A DNA stretch of 64,000 nt, taken from contig CALVDM010000007.1 of NCBI GenBank assembly GCA_944326335.1, positions 1-64,000 of the forward strand, given 5' to 3'. This document shows positions 27,727 through 37,889 of this stretch, piece after piece. This DNA comes from an uncultured Bacteroidales bacterium. Its GTDB lineage: Bacteria > Bacteroidota > Bacteroidia > Bacteroidales > UBA932. Below the pieces are notes generated by a model. That model did no database searches, was not told the origin of the DNA, and was given only the letters and a program-made list of their open reading frames with translations. Made by a program: the position numbers and the translations under genes. Every line of letters begins with the position of its first letter. Positions within the stretch are counted from its first letter, which is position 1.

Positions 27727-28557
27727 TCAAAGAACGTTGACCACAAGCAGATATATTATCCCCACCGGAATGGCAATCAATGCGCTGTCGAGCCTGTCGA
27801 GGATTCCCCCGTGGCCCGGCATGATGTGTCCCGTGTCCTTGACGGAATAGTATCTCTTCCACTGGGACTCTATCAGGTCCCCGTAAACTCCGGATATGTT
27901 CATGATTACGGACAGTATCACGCAATGCCAGAGCGGATATCCGAGCATCCCCGTCTTGCACAGCACGACGCCTGCGCACACCGCAAGCACGAGACCGCCC
28001 CAGAATCCGGCCCAGGACTTCTTCGGTGACACCTCCGGGAAAAGCTTCTTCCCGTATTTCTGCCCTATGGTCATCCCGAAGATATAACCTCCGATGTCCG
28101 ACACCCACGTGATTATGAAAAGTGCGAGCAGAAGCATCCCGTCATAGTTGCCCTCCGGGTCGAAGGCAGCGAGGTTCATCATCGTCACGGGCACCGAAAT
28201 GTACAGCAGTGCCGTGTACAGGTTGGCGAACTTGCCGAAGTCGGTCTTGTCCTTCACATAGAGTGAATTGACCATGATGACGAACACCGGTATTATGGCA
28301 AGCACGACAAGGCGTCCCGGGAAATGGAAACCCTTGTAGAGATATGTAAGCAGAAAGAGTACAATCGCCGCCATCACCGAGAGGACCTGTGAAAACTTGT
28401 ACTCCCCTCTCATGGTCATGCGGTAGAACTCTATCATCATGGCAGACATGAGCCCTGTCATGAGCACGCCGAACGTATATTTGCCTACAAGCAGGCAGGC
28501 AACAACTACGGCGACAAAGCCAATTCCTGTCAAAGTCCTCAGAATCAGATTTTTCAT
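27727..28557 (-). CDS. cdsA: Phosphatidate cytidylyltransferase
   Basis: The 276-residue integral membrane protein has about eight hydrophobic segments and the complete CDP-alcohol signature SQWKRYYSVKDTGHIMPGHG followed by GILDRLDS. It makes CDP-diacylglycerol from phosphatidate and CTP, the precursor for the phosphatidylserine that Psd decarboxylates. It lies 15 bases after ftsH. Confidence 0.94.
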   Translation of the reverse strand: MKNLILRTLTGIGFVAVVVACLLVGKYTFGVLMTGLMSAMMIEFYRMTMRGEYKFSQVLSVMAAIVLFLLTYLYKGFHFPGRLVVLAIIPVFVIMVNSLYVKDKTDFGKFANLYTALLYISVPVTMMNLAAFDPEGNYDGMLLLALFIITWVSDIGGYIFGMTIGQKYGKKLFPEVSPKKSWAGFWGGLVLAVCAGVVLCKTGMLGYPLWHCVILSVIMNISGVYGDLIESQWKRYYSVKDTGHIMPGHGGILDRLDSALIAIPVGIIYLLVVNVL

Positions 28558-28572
28558 AGTCCGTCAGAAGTA

Positions 28573-30507
28573 TCAGAATTCCTCCTTTGACTGGTTCGCC
28601 CTCGGTCCGAAGATACGCTCGAGGTCGTCAGCGAAAATCACTTCCTTCTCAAGGAGCAGGTCTGCAAGCTCGAGGAACTTCTCCTTGTTGTCCATCAGTA
28701 TCTTGTAGGTCCTGTCATGAATTTTGTTGATGAGGGACTTCACCTCTTCATCTATCAGCTCTGCGGTTTTCTCGCTGTATGGCTTGCCGAGCTCATACCC
28801 GCGCGAGCCTGAGGAATCGAAGTATGAGACCGTGCCTATCTTCTCGCTCATACCGTAATATACGACCATTGCGTATGCGGACTTGGTAAGCCTCTCGAGG
28901 TCGTTCAAGGCACCGGTAGAAGGCTGCCCGTTCACGATTTCCTCTGCCACACGGCCTCCGATGAGAGAACACATCTGGTCCATCATCTGGTCTCGGGTCT
29001 CGAGCTGCCTCTCTTCCGGAAGGTACCATGCAGCCCCGAGAGCCTGTCCTCTCGGCACTATCGTCACCTTGAACAGAGGGCTCGCGTTAGGGAGAAGCCA
29101 GCTGACAGTGGCATGGCCCGCCTCATGATGGGCGATGGACCTCTTCTCCTCCGGAGTGATGATTTTGTTCTTGCGTTCAAGTCCTCCTATTATCCTGTCG
29201 ACTGCATCGAGGAAGTCCTGCTTGTCTATTTCAGTCTTGTTCTTCCTGGCTGCAGTGAGCGCAGCCTCGTTGCAGACATTCGCGATGTCGGCCCCGGAAA
29301 ATCCCGGAGTGTGCTTCGCAAGGAAGTCCACCTCGAAGTCCGGAGCGAGTTTCAGCCCCTTCAGATGCACCATGAATATCTCCTTGCGCTCGTTCAGGTC
29401 CGGCAGGTCCACATGAATCTGCCTGTCGAAACGGCCGGCCCTGAGCAATGCCTTGTCGAGAATATCCGCCCTGTTGGTGGCGGCAAGTATGATGACGCCT
29501 GAGTTGGAATCGAAACCGTCCATCTCGGTAAGGAGCTGGTTCAGGGTGTTTTCCCTCTCGTCATTGGAAGAAAATCCGACATTCTTGCTCCTTGCACGGC
29601 CCACCGCGTCTATCTCGTCTATGAACACGATGCACGGAGCCTTTTCCTTCGCCTGCCTGAACAGGTCCCTCACTCTCGATGCGCCCACTCCGACGAACAT
29701 CTCCACAAAGTCGGAACCCGAGATGGAGAAGAACGGCACGTCGGCCTCCCCTGCCACAGCCTTGGCGAGAAGGGTCTTACCCGTGCCCGGAGGACCTACG
29801 AGAAGTGCACCCTTCGGTATCTTTCCCCCGAGTGCGGTATATTTCTTCGGATTCTTCAGGAAGTCCACAATCTCCATGACCTCCTCCTTGGCCCCGTCGA
29901 GACCTGCCACATCCTTGAAAGTCACTTTCATGCTGCTCTTTTCAGCGAGCTTCCCGGTAGATTTGCCCACGTTGAAGAAACCTCCGGCACCACCGGCACC
30001 GGCGTTCCTGTTTATCCCCCTGAACATGAACACCCACATGAGTATGAGCAGAATCGGGAACAGGAGCCATTCGAGCACGGACCCCCACACCTTGTTGTTG
30101 TTCTCAATCACTACCCTGAACCTGTCGGTCTCCGGAAGGGATTCGTTCAGAGCCTCGAAAGTCTCCTCGGGATTGAAGCTCCCGGATACGAGGAAAATGA
30201 AGTGCGGAGACTTGGAAGGCACGTTCCCCCCGAACTTGTCCGCGTATTTTGCAAGACGGTCCGGTTTTATCGTCACCTTGCCTTCGAAGTCGTTCCTTAC
30301 GAAAGTTATCTCCTTCACATCGCCGGCGAGTATCTGCTGCTTGACATCCTCCCACTCGATCTTCTGCGGATTTGCCCCGCCCTGGTTGAAGAACATCCAC
30401 ACAATCACCAGCATGAGAATCATGTAGATCCAGGAGAAGTTGAACCTTATGTTTATCTTCCTGGGGTCTCGCCCCTGTCCGTTGTTGCCTTTGTTGCTGT
30501 TGTCCAT
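28573..30507 (-). CDS. ftsH: ATP-dependent zinc metalloprotease FtsH
   Basis: The 644-residue protein has an N-terminal membrane helix (WIYMILMLVIVWMFF), a periplasmic FtsH_ext domain, a second helix (WLLFPILLILMWVFMF), an AAA+ domain with Walker A GPPGTGKT, Walker B IVFIDEIDA and SRH (LRAGRFDRQIHV), and the zinc site HEAGH with downstream Glu/Asp ligand region. It degrades misfolded and regulatory membrane proteins. The flexible loop (RGINRNAGAGGAGGFFNVGKS) is Gly-rich as in other Bacteroidetes. Confidence 0.96.
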   Translation of the reverse strand: MDNSNKGNNGQGRDPRKINIRFNFSWIYMILMLVIVWMFFNQGGANPQKIEWEDVKQQILAGDVKEITFVRNDFEGKVTIKPDRLAKYADKFGGNVPSKSPHFIFLVSGSFNPEETFEALNESLPETDRFRVVIENNNKVWGSVLEWLLFPILLILMWVFMFRGINRNAGAGGAGGFFNVGKSTGKLAEKSSMKVTFKDVAGLDGAKEEVMEIVDFLKNPKKYTALGGKIPKGALLVGPPGTGKTLLAKAVAGEADVPFFSISGSDFVEMFVGVGASRVRDLFRQAKEKAPCIVFIDEIDAVGRARSKNVGFSSNDERENTLNQLLTEMDGFDSNSGVIILAATNRADILDKALLRAGRFDRQIHVDLPDLNERKEIFMVHLKGLKLAPDFEVDFLAKHTPGFSGADIANVCNEAALTAARKNKTEIDKQDFLDAVDRIIGGLERKNKIITPEEKRSIAHHEAGHATVSWLLPNASPLFKVTIVPRGQALGAAWYLPEERQLETRDQMMDQMCSLIGGRVAEEIVNGQPSTGALNDLERLTKSAYAMVVYYGMSEKIGTVSYFDSSGSRGYELGKPYSEKTAELIDEEVKSLINKIHDRTYKILMDNKEKFLELADLLLEKEVIFADDLERIFGPRANQSKEEF

Positions 30508-30522
30508 CGTCTTGAAATTGTG

Positions 30523-30906
30523 CTACATGTTCTGGTATCCCTGCGGAACGCCCGCACCTTCGTCGGAAAATTCGCATCTGCCGGCATCGGCCCACAGGTC
30601 CTCAAGCCTGTAGAACTGTCTGTACTGTGTCTGGAAAATGTGGACCACTATGTCTCCGTAGTCGAGGATTATCCAGAGGGAATTCTCGCGTCCCTGCGAG
30701 CGCAGAACCTTCCTGCCGCATTTTTCCGACATCATTTCCTCCACGTTGTCCGCTATGGCATCCACATTGGTAGTTGAATCGGCGTTACATACAATGAACC
30801 AGTCGGAAATCGCAGTTCCGATATTCCTGAGGTCGAGAGACACGACATCCACACCTTTCTTTTCGAGCATCGCGTCCGCAATGACCTTGATTTCGTTGTT
30901 ATCCAT
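30523..30906 (-). CDS. rsfS: Ribosomal silencing factor
   Basis: Starting at 30906 (MDNNEIKVIADAMLEKKGVD) the protein is 127 residues, as expected for RsfS/YbeB/DUF143. Family blocks are GTAISDWFIVCNADSTTNVDAIAD and a SLWIILDYGDIVVHIFQ strand. It binds L14 and blocks subunit joining when growth slows. The rsfS-ftsH-cdsA order with divergent birA is a conserved Bacteroidetes neighbourhood. Confidence 0.93.
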   Translation of the reverse strand: MDNNEIKVIADAMLEKKGVDVVSLDLRNIGTAISDWFIVCNADSTTNVDAIADNVEEMMSEKCGRKVLRSQGRENSLWIILDYGDIVVHIFQTQYRQFYRLEDLWADAGRCEFSDEGAGVPQGYQNM

Positions 30907-30939
30907 CCGGTTTTTTATATTAATTTTACAATTGAGGAG

Positions 30940-30947
30940 CAAAGATA
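30940..30947 (-). promoter_or_regulatory. Predicted -7 element for the rsfS-ftsH-cdsA-psd operon
   Basis: TATCTTTG on the minus strand matches TAnnTTTG and leaves a leader of about 25-30 bases before rsfS. No good -33 at standard spacing, where the birA coding region begins. Confidence 0.45.
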
Positions 30948-30963
30948 ATCAAAATCTGCACCA

Positions 30964-31800
30964 ATGGAAAGAATATATGACATCAGATGGTACGATACCC
31001 TCGGTTCCACCAATGACGAGGCTGCAAGGCATGCCGGAGACCTTGACAATTTGTCAGTCGTGGCAGCCGGATTCCAGACATCCGGCAGAGGGCAGAAAGG
31101 GAACAGATGGACATCGGAGAAGGGAATGAACCTCACCTTCAGCATATTCCTGCGTTTCACCACGCCTGAGGCCCCTGCGGCCCGCCCGGCATGCCCCGCA
31201 CTGAAGGCCACGGAACAGTTTGTCATATCCGAGATAGCCACCATAGCACAATGCAGGTTTCTTGCTGGTCTCGGGATAGATGCGAAGATAAAATGGCCCA
31301 ACGACATCTACTGCGGAGACAGGAAGATATCTGGTATGCTTGTGGAAAATTCCCTCTCCGGCACGTTCCTGAGCACCTCGGTAGTCGGCATCGGTCTGAA
31401 CGTGAACCAGACGGCATTCCCTCCGGAACTGCCGAACCCGACATCAGTGAAACTCCTCACGGGGAAGGATTCCGATGTGAGGGGGCTTCTGGAAAGTTTC
31501 ATGGAGATATTCACGGGATGCCTGCAGATTCCTTCGACATCCGCGGAAGCCGGGCAGCTGAAGCACGTATATGAAAGTTTGCTGTACAGACGCGGTCAGG
31601 AGGCGGTATTCCTTGACATTTCCGGACGCCCCGCCTACCTTCCCGCCGATGCTGTAGTCCCGCGGGTCCACGGGAAGGCATCCGGCACGATGTTCAGAGG
31701 ATGCATCGAAGGGATATCCGGGACAGGCATGCTCCGTCTCCGTCTTGTCCCAGGGGAGATTCGGGAGTTCGGATTCAAGGAAATAGCCTACATAATCTGA
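30964..31800 (+). CDS. birA: Biotin-[acetyl-CoA-carboxylase] ligase
   Basis: The 278-residue protein lacks the N-terminal DNA-binding domain of the E. coli BirA repressor and begins directly with the catalytic domain: DTLGSTNDEAARHA, the biotinyl-AMP loop TSGRGQKGNRWTSEKG, and KWPNDIYCGDRKISGMLVEN. A small C-terminal SH3-like domain follows. It attaches biotin to carrier proteins. Divergent from rsfS with a 57-base gap. Confidence 0.93.
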   Translation: MERIYDIRWYDTLGSTNDEAARHAGDLDNLSVVAAGFQTSGRGQKGNRWTSEKGMNLTFSIFLRFTTPEAPAARPACPALKATEQFVISEIATIAQCRFLAGLGIDAKIKWPNDIYCGDRKISGMLVENSLSGTFLSTSVVGIGLNVNQTAFPPELPNPTSVKLLTGKDSDVRGLLESFMEIFTGCLQIPSTSAEAGQLKHVYESLLYRRGQEAVFLDISGRPAYLPADAVVPRVHGKASGTMFRGCIEGISGTGMLRLRLVPGEIREFGFKEIAYII

Positions 31801-31812
31801 CGGATGCCCCTG

Positions 31813-33129
31813 TCAGTCCCGTCTGAATATGTCTCTCGTGTAGACCTTCCCGTACACGTCGTCGAGGACAGGGTCATAGCGGTTGGCTATTATGCATTGG
31901 CTCCTGTCCTTGAATTTGCGGAGGTCGTTCACGACTTCGCTTCCGAAGAATGTGGTTCCGTCCTCCAGTGTCGGTTCATAGACAATCACCTTGACCCCCT
32001 TGGCCTTTATGCGTTTCATCACACCCTGTATGGAACTCTGGCGGAAATTGTCTGAATTGGACTTCATGGTAAGCCGGTACACTCCGACCACCACATCCTT
32101 CTCCCTGCTGAGATTCCATGAGCTGTTCGCCGTGTAGTACCCGGCCTTCGCGAGCACCCTGTCTGCAATGAAATCCTTCCTCGTCCGGTTGCTCTCGACT
32201 ATGGCCTCTATCAGGTTTTCGGGTACATCCTTGTAATTCGCAAGAAGCTGCTTCGCATCCTTGGGAAGACAGTAGCCGCCGTAGCCGAACGAAGGGTTGT
32301 TGTACTGGCTGCCTATCCTCGGGTCGAGACATACTCCCTCGATGACCGCCCTTGTGTCCATGCCCTTCAGCTCGGCATACGTGTCAAGCTCGTTGAAATA
32401 GGACACCCTGAGTGCGAGGTAAGTATTTGCAAAGAGCTTCACTGCCTCAGCCTCCTTCAGGTCCATGAACAAGGTCGGGATATCTTCCGCCAGGGCACCT
32501 TCCTTCAGCAGTGCGGCGAATTTCTCCGCAGATGCCATGAGGTCCGCTCCTGCGACCTCGCCGATGGCCGCATTCTCCTGTCCTGTACCGGAAGTCGTCT
32601 TCGGATAACCGACTATTATCCTGGAAGGATAGAGATTGTCGTACAGGGCCTTGCTTTCCCTCAGAAATTCCGGCGAGAACAGCAGGTTCAGCTTCCTTCC
32701 GGCAAAATCCCCGTCACGGAACCTGTCGGCATACTTCACATAGAGACTCCGGCAATAACCGACCGGTATGGTGCTCTTTATGACCATGACGGCATCCGGG
32801 TTTACGGAAAGGACCAGGTCTATCACCTCCTCCACGTGGCTCGTGTCGAAATAATTCTTCACCGGGTCATAGTTGGTCGGAGCGGCTATGACGACAAAGG
32901 CGGCGTCCCTGTATGCTGCAGCCCCGTCTGTGGTCGCAGTCAGGTCCAGACTCTTTTCAGCAAGATATTTCTCGATGTACTCATCCTGGACAGGGGACTT
33001 TCTCGAATTTATCATGTCCACCTTCTCCGGAATCACATCCACTGCAGTCACCTTGTTGTGCTGTGACAGGAGCACTGCCAGGGACAGTCCGACATAGCCG
33101 GTCCCGGCAACAGCTATTTTCTCATTCAT
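31813..33129 (-). CDS. ugd: UDP-glucose/nucleotide-sugar 6-dehydrogenase
   Basis: The 438-residue enzyme has the Rossmann start [19 protein letters not shown], the dehydrogenase signature with catalytic Cys in [14 protein letters not shown], and the STIPVG strand. It oxidises a UDP-hexose (probably UDP-glucose to UDP-glucuronate) using two NAD+. It overlaps the epimerase gene by 8 bases and follows a Wzi gene, so the uronic acid probably goes to a capsule or other surface glycan. GDP-mannose as substrate is not excluded. Confidence 0.88.
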   Translation of the reverse strand: MNEKIAVAGTGYVGLSLAVLLSQHNKVTAVDVIPEKVDMINSRKSPVQDEYIEKYLAEKSLDLTATTDGAAAYRDAAFVVIAAPTNYDPVKNYFDTSHVEEVIDLVLSVNPDAVMVIKSTIPVGYCRSLYVKYADRFRDGDFAGRKLNLLFSPEFLRESKALYDNLYPSRIIVGYPKTTSGTGQENAAIGEVAGADLMASAEKFAALLKEGALAEDIPTLFMDLKEAEAVKLFANTYLALRVSYFNELDTYAELKGMDTRAVIEGVCLDPRIGSQYNNPSFGYGGYCLPKDAKQLLANYKDVPENLIEAIVESNRTRKDFIADRVLAKAGYYTANSSWNLSREKDVVVGVYRLTMKSNSDNFRQSSIQGVMKRIKAKGVKVIVYEPTLEDGTTFFGSEVVNDLRKFKDRSQCIIANRYDPVLDDVYGKVYTRDIFRRD

Positions 33130-34195
33130 CTGCCTTATACTTCTGTTTGTATTCCCTGTACCATGAGACGAATTTCCGCAGGCCCGTCCTCAAGTCCGTG
33201 GATGGCCTGAAGCCGAAATCCCTCTCCAAATCAGCCGTGTCGGCGTATGTCACCGGCACATCCCCCGGCTGCATCGGGACAAGTTCCATCCTGTCCCGGA
33301 TGTCGAATCCTTCCGGGAGCAGCCCTGCGGCGACAAGCTCCTGTCCGAGGATGTCCACGAAATCTGTCAGACTCACCGGAGACCCGTTCCCGATGTTGTA
33401 GAGCCTGTACGGAGGCACAGGCAGGCCGTCCTCACCTTGTCTGCGCTGCGGAGGCTTGTGCATGACCCTGACCACGCCTTCGACAATGTCATCCACGTAC
33501 GTGAAGTCGCGCATGCAGTTGCCGTAGTTGAAAATCCTTATCTTCTCTCCGGAAAGGAGCCTTTCCGTGAAGCCGAAATATGCCATGTCCGGACGTCCTG
33601 CAGGGCCGTAGACCGTGAAGAACCTGAGCCCGGTGGAAGGTATGTCGTAGAGCTTCGAATAGGCGTGCGCCAGAAGTTCGTCGCATTTCTTCGTGGCGGC
33701 ATAGAGGGACACGGGGTTGTCCACCTTGTCTCCGGTGGAATACGGGACCTTGCTGTTCGCCCCGTAGACAGAGGAGCTTGACGCATATACAAGGTGTCCC
33801 GTACCGGGCTTCCCTCCGTCGCTGGAATGCCTGCATGCCTCGAGGATGTTGTAGAACCCGATGATGTTCGACTCCATGTACGAGTCCGGATTCGTGATGC
33901 TGTACCTCACCCCGGCCTGGGCCGCAAGGTTGACCACGATTTCCGGCTCGAATCCGGAGAAGACCCTGTCGATGAGGGACTTGTCCGCAATATCCCCCTG
34001 GATGAAACGCCAAGTATTCCCTGTGCCGGGACATGCATTCCCGATTTCCCCGAGCCTGAGCTTCTTGATGCGGACATCGTAATAGCCGTTCAGATTGTCA
34101 AGGCCGACAATGTCATGTCCTTTTTCTTTCCGGAGCAGGGCAAGAGCCAGATTGGCACCTATGAACCCTGCAGCCCCTGTAATAAGTATCCTCAT
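33122..34195 (-). CDS. NAD-dependent sugar-nucleotide epimerase (UDP-glucuronate 4-epimerase-like)
   Basis: The start at 34195 gives [21 protein letters not shown]; the only in-frame codon further out is TTG at 34201. The 357-residue SDR has GxxGxxG, the SSSVYG serine, and the catalytic YAATKKCDE (YxxxK). Its closest look-alikes are the UDP-glucuronate 4-epimerases (galacturonate formation): the neighbouring dehydrogenase would supply UDP-glucuronate. Its stop overlaps that gene, and its start comes 2 bases after the Wzi stop, so all three are probably translated together. Confidence 0.85.
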   Translation of the reverse strand: MRILITGAAGFIGANLALALLRKEKGHDIVGLDNLNGYYDVRIKKLRLGEIGNACPGTGNTWRFIQGDIADKSLIDRVFSGFEPEIVVNLAAQAGVRYSITNPDSYMESNIIGFYNILEACRHSSDGGKPGTGHLVYASSSSVYGANSKVPYSTGDKVDNPVSLYAATKKCDELLAHAYSKLYDIPSTGLRFFTVYGPAGRPDMAYFGFTERLLSGEKIRIFNYGNCMRDFTYVDDIVEGVVRVMHKPPQRRQGEDGLPVPPYRLYNIGNGSPVSLTDFVDILGQELVAAGLLPEGFDIRDRMELVPMQPGDVPVTYADTADLERDFGFRPSTDLRTGLRKFVSWYREYKQKYKADE

Positions 34196-34197
34196 CG

Positions 34198-35676
34198 TCA
34201 ATCCAGTTTTTCATGTCTCCATCTGCCGGCCCAAGAAAGGCTCAGCGTAAGTCCGAAATTGTCCGGATACAGTTCCCCGACATCTCCGTACAGTCCTGCC
34301 GACAGCGACACGGGCAATGAACGGCCCAGCCTCGGGAGCGTAACCTCAAGTGCGAGCGAGAGCTGCTCCGGTACGGAACTGAAGATGCTGAGGGAATTTG
34401 TGTATTTCCCGTAATTCCTTGAATATGTGGCCTTGAACCTGTATGGAATCTTCCTTGCCACCTTCCCGGCAATGGCCAGATGGTGTGCCACCACCCTGTT
34501 GTTGCATACGCCGAGGACAAGGCCGTCACCGTTCACCGGAGACGGGGTGAAAAGCGGAAGGCCTATCGTCCTGCCGTAGTAAGTCCATCCGGAGCGGTAT
34601 GCCCCGTTGTTGAAGTAATTGTCATTGCCTCCCATGATGTAGCTGTGCTTGTCCGGGTCCCTCTCGAGCTCGTCCGGCTTTGCAGGCCTGGCATGCCTCG
34701 GCCCGGACTGGCATTTGGTATAGACGAACTCGTACAGTATGTCGCTCACCCACCTGTCCTTTTCATGGAAGGAGAAGAATATGGTGTTCACACCGTCAGG
34801 GAAATTCTGGAAGCCCATCCCGGAACCGTCGTCGAACGGTATGTCATGTGCGAACGAAAGGGTGAAGGCATCGGCCGTCCAGTCCACCTGAATCAGCTCC
34901 CTCCCCCTGTGGTCGCCGAGGACATTTATCTGGTCGCTCATGGTAGCATCGCCGCCTCCGCTCATGCCCAGCACAACCCTGAGATAGTCATTGAAGGACC
35001 GGGGCTGCTTCCCGTAATCCGGAGAGACCCCGCCCCACACTGACCATTGCTCGAGGCCGAGCTGCAGATGCACCCTCGGGTGGAGGCGGAACCTGAAGAA
35101 CAGGGATTTGTTGTGCAGAAGTGCGTTTCTGACATACCGGCGGTCGAGGAACATGCAGTCGGCATAATTGGCCTTTATGGAGAAGATGCCTTTTGTCCCG
35201 GGCACATTGAAATAATCCACCTGCAGATTATATCCGGGGAGCGCACGGGTATTGCCGCTCCAGACTATGTCTCCACCTGTCAGTGACAGTCCGCCGTAGG
35301 AGATTTCCCTGTCAATCATGCCGAGGTCGAGACGGAGTTTCTTCCACCCGACGCCGGCATACAGCTCGTTCACCATACCGTTCCAGGCCGAGGAAGAGGC
35401 CGAAGAAGAGGAGCTGGAGACGCTTCCGGACAGTTTCAGCCCGGAATACACACGGATATCCGACCTGGAAGCATATCTGAAATCCGTCCCGGCCACAAGC
35501 AGGCCGTTCCGCGCATCGGGGACAATCCCGTTCCTGCCGGTCACAGCCCAGAACGGGAGATTTCCGGCCGTGGAACCTGAACCGGACAGGGACACATCCC
35601 AGTCCAGCTCATAAGTCTGCGCTGCAGCGGCCAGAGGCAGCACGGAAAGTATTGTCGCAAGCAGTTTCTTTTTCAT
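34198..35676 (-). CDS. wzi: Wzi-family capsule assembly outer-membrane protein
   Basis: The product of about 492 residues has the signal MKKKLLATILSVLPLAAAAQ (start at 35676; 35682 also possible). The body shows a Wzi/OprD-like barrel: GNLPFWAVTGRNGIVPDARNG near the mature N-terminus, many strands with alternating aromatic residues, and the C-terminal LPVSLSAGLYGDVGELYPDNFG and SLSWAGRWRH. Wzi anchors or helps assemble surface polysaccharide at the outer membrane. A Ser run (SVSSSSSSASSSAW) near residue 85 is low-complexity. Context with the UDP-uronate genes supports a capsule role. Confidence 0.82.
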   Translation of the reverse strand: MKKKLLATILSVLPLAAAAQTYELDWDVSLSGSGSTAGNLPFWAVTGRNGIVPDARNGLLVAGTDFRYASRSDIRVYSGLKLSGSVSSSSSSASSSAWNGMVNELYAGVGWKKLRLDLGMIDREISYGGLSLTGGDIVWSGNTRALPGYNLQVDYFNVPGTKGIFSIKANYADCMFLDRRYVRNALLHNKSLFFRFRLHPRVHLQLGLEQWSVWGGVSPDYGKQPRSFNDYLRVVLGMSGGGDATMSDQINVLGDHRGRELIQVDWTADAFTLSFAHDIPFDDGSGMGFQNFPDGVNTIFFSFHEKDRWVSDILYEFVYTKCQSGPRHARPAKPDELERDPDKHSYIMGGNDNYFNNGAYRSGWTYYGRTIGLPLFTPSPVNGDGLVLGVCNNRVVAHHLAIAGKVARKIPYRFKATYSRNYGKYTNSLSIFSSVPEQLSLALEVTLPRLGRSLPVSLSAGLYGDVGELYPDNFGLTLSLSWAGRWRHEKLD

Positions 35677-35706
35677 ACTCATCAGTGGTTGAAGGCCTTG
35701 CGGCAT

Positions 35707-37839
35707 TCATGACTTGAGTCTCAATGCAATCCTGTTCCTCTCCGTATCCACTGAAAGGACCGTCACGACCACGTGCTGGTGCAGTTTAAGCACCTGGGAC
35801 GGGGTGCGCCCGCGCGCATTCATCTGCGAGACATGAATCAGTCCGTTCTGCTTGATGCCGATGTCCACGAATGCCCCGAATGCAGTGATATTTGTCACTA
35901 TTCCAGGTAGCTCCATGCCGGGAGCAAGGTCGTCCATGGTATGGATATCGTCAGAGAACGAGAATTCCGTTGCGGCTTCCCTCGGGTCGCGGCCAGGTTT
36001 TGCGAGTTCCTTCAATATGTCGTTCACGGTAGGCAGGCCGAAATCTTCCTCCACAAAATCCTCAGGCCGTATCCTGGAACAGAGGTCTTCATTGGAGACG
36101 AGCTGGGCTGTCCCGACACCGAGGCTTGCAGCCATCTTCTCCACGATATGGTAGGACTCGGGATGCACCGCCGAATTGTCGAGAGGGTTTGCGGCTCCTG
36201 GAATCCTGAGGAAGCCGGCGCACTGCTCGAACGCCTTGTCTCCGAGTCTCTTGACTTTCAGGAGGTCCTTCCTCGACCTGAACGGGCCGTGCTCCGTCCT
36301 GTACGACACGATATTCTCCGCAAGGGCAGGCCCGATACCGGACACGTAGCTCAGGAGGTGACGGCTCGCCGTGTTCAGATTCACACCCACGCTGTTCACG
36401 CAGCTTTCAACGGTATTGTCGAGCTTCTCCCTGAGGAGGGACTGGTCGACATCGTGCTGATACTGCCCTACGCCAAGCGATTTCGGGTCTATCTTCACAA
36501 GTTCAGCAAGAGGGTCCATGAGCCTGCGTCCTATCGACACTGCTCCCCTCACGGTGACATCGTAGTCCGGAAATTCCTCCCTGGCCACTTCCGATGCGGA
36601 ATATATGGATGCCCCGTCTTCGCTCACGGTGTAGACCTTCACGGAAGACGGCTTCGGGACCCTGCGCACGAACTCCTCGGTCTCGCGGCCCGCAGTTCCG
36701 TTCCCTATGGCAATCACTTCTATCCCGTAGTCCGATATCATCCCGGAAAGCGCCCTTATGGACTTTACCTTTTCATTTGCAGGCGGATGAGGATAAATGG
36801 TCTCGTTGTGGAGAAGATTCCCGGAAGCGTCCAGGCATACGACCTTGCATCCTGTACGGAAACCCGGGTCTATGGCCAGCACCCTCTTCTGCCCTACAGG
36901 CGGGGCGAGCAGCAGCTGCCTGAGATTTTCCCCGAAAACCTTGACAGACTCCATGTCGGCCTTCTCCTTCGCCTCCCTTATCACTTCGTTGGACAGGGAA
37001 GGCTCTATCAGACGCCTGTATGCATCGTCTATGGCAGAGCGTATCTGCTCCCCTGTCTCCTTCGCTGGATACTTCCTGGCCTGGCAGAAATCATAGTACA
37101 GCTTGTTGCCGCATTTCTCAGGATCCGCGTCTATCTTCAGGCTCACATAACCTTCCTCCTCCGCCCTAAGAACGGCAAGCAGGCGGTGGGACGCCACATG
37201 CTGAAGGGGCTCCGCGAAATTGAAATAGCCCCTGTACTTGCCCGCCTCCGGAGAGTCCGCGTTCCTTGTCGGCTTCGCCACAAGCCTTCTGGTCCTGAGC
37301 ATGCCCCTGACTGTCTCGCGGACAGAGGCCGTTTCGCTTATCCTCTCGGCGATTATGTCCCTGGCACCGGCGAGTGCATCGTCCACCGTCCGTACCTTTT
37401 CACCGAGGAATTTCCCGGCCTCCATGGACGGACTCTTGACAGACATGGAATAAATCCCGTCAGCAAGCGGTTCGAGCCCGGCTTCCCTGGCTGCCGTAGC
37501 CCTCGTCCTCCTCTTTGGCCTGTACGGGAGGTACAGGTCTTCAAGTTCCCTGGAATCCACGCAGCCGACTATGGCTTTCTCAAGTTCCGGAGTCAGTTTC
37601 CCTGCTTCGGATATTGTCGAGAGGACAGACTCCTTGCGTTTGTCCAATTCGGTGAACACATCTGTCCAGTGACGGATTTCAGCCACCGCCACCTCGTCAA
37701 GCCCCCCTGTACGTTCCTTCCTGTAGCGGCTGATGAACGGGATTGTGGCACCGTCCTCGATAAGTCTGACGCAATTCTCCACCTGCCATTCGCGGACGGA
37801 GAGTCTTGCGGCTATTGTCTTTACATAAAGCTCTTTCAT
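35707..37839 (-). CDS. tex: RNA-binding transcription accessory protein Tex
   Basis: The 710-residue protein follows Tex layout: N-terminal helical domain (IPFISRYRKERTGGLDEVAV), a YqgF/RNase H-like domain (LAIDPGFRTGCKVVCLD), a helix-hairpin-helix block (YVSGIGPALAENIVSYRTEH) and a C-terminal S1 domain (LPGIVTNITAFGAFVDIGIK). Tex binds RNA and acts on transcription complexes and ribosome-linked quality control. It comes just before the Wzi gene, whose upstream in-frame codons touch its stop. Confidence 0.94.
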   Translation of the reverse strand: MKELYVKTIAARLSVREWQVENCVRLIEDGATIPFISRYRKERTGGLDEVAVAEIRHWTDVFTELDKRKESVLSTISEAGKLTPELEKAIVGCVDSRELEDLYLPYRPKRRTRATAAREAGLEPLADGIYSMSVKSPSMEAGKFLGEKVRTVDDALAGARDIIAERISETASVRETVRGMLRTRRLVAKPTRNADSPEAGKYRGYFNFAEPLQHVASHRLLAVLRAEEEGYVSLKIDADPEKCGNKLYYDFCQARKYPAKETGEQIRSAIDDAYRRLIEPSLSNEVIREAKEKADMESVKVFGENLRQLLLAPPVGQKRVLAIDPGFRTGCKVVCLDASGNLLHNETIYPHPPANEKVKSIRALSGMISDYGIEVIAIGNGTAGRETEEFVRRVPKPSSVKVYTVSEDGASIYSASEVAREEFPDYDVTVRGAVSIGRRLMDPLAELVKIDPKSLGVGQYQHDVDQSLLREKLDNTVESCVNSVGVNLNTASRHLLSYVSGIGPALAENIVSYRTEHGPFRSRKDLLKVKRLGDKAFEQCAGFLRIPGAANPLDNSAVHPESYHIVEKMAASLGVGTAQLVSNEDLCSRIRPEDFVEEDFGLPTVNDILKELAKPGRDPREAATEFSFSDDIHTMDDLAPGMELPGIVTNITAFGAFVDIGIKQNGLIHVSQMNARGRTPSQVLKLHQHVVVTVLSVDTERNRIALRLKS

Positions 37840-37889
37840 GGTGATTCTCGTGTTATCAATCTGCGGAAGCGATGAAGAGGCTCCTGCCC

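Noticed and set aside
35941..37875. Open frame of 644 codons antisense to tex
   Set aside because: It is the complement of tex, whose domains are all clear; stop codons are rare there only because of codon bias.
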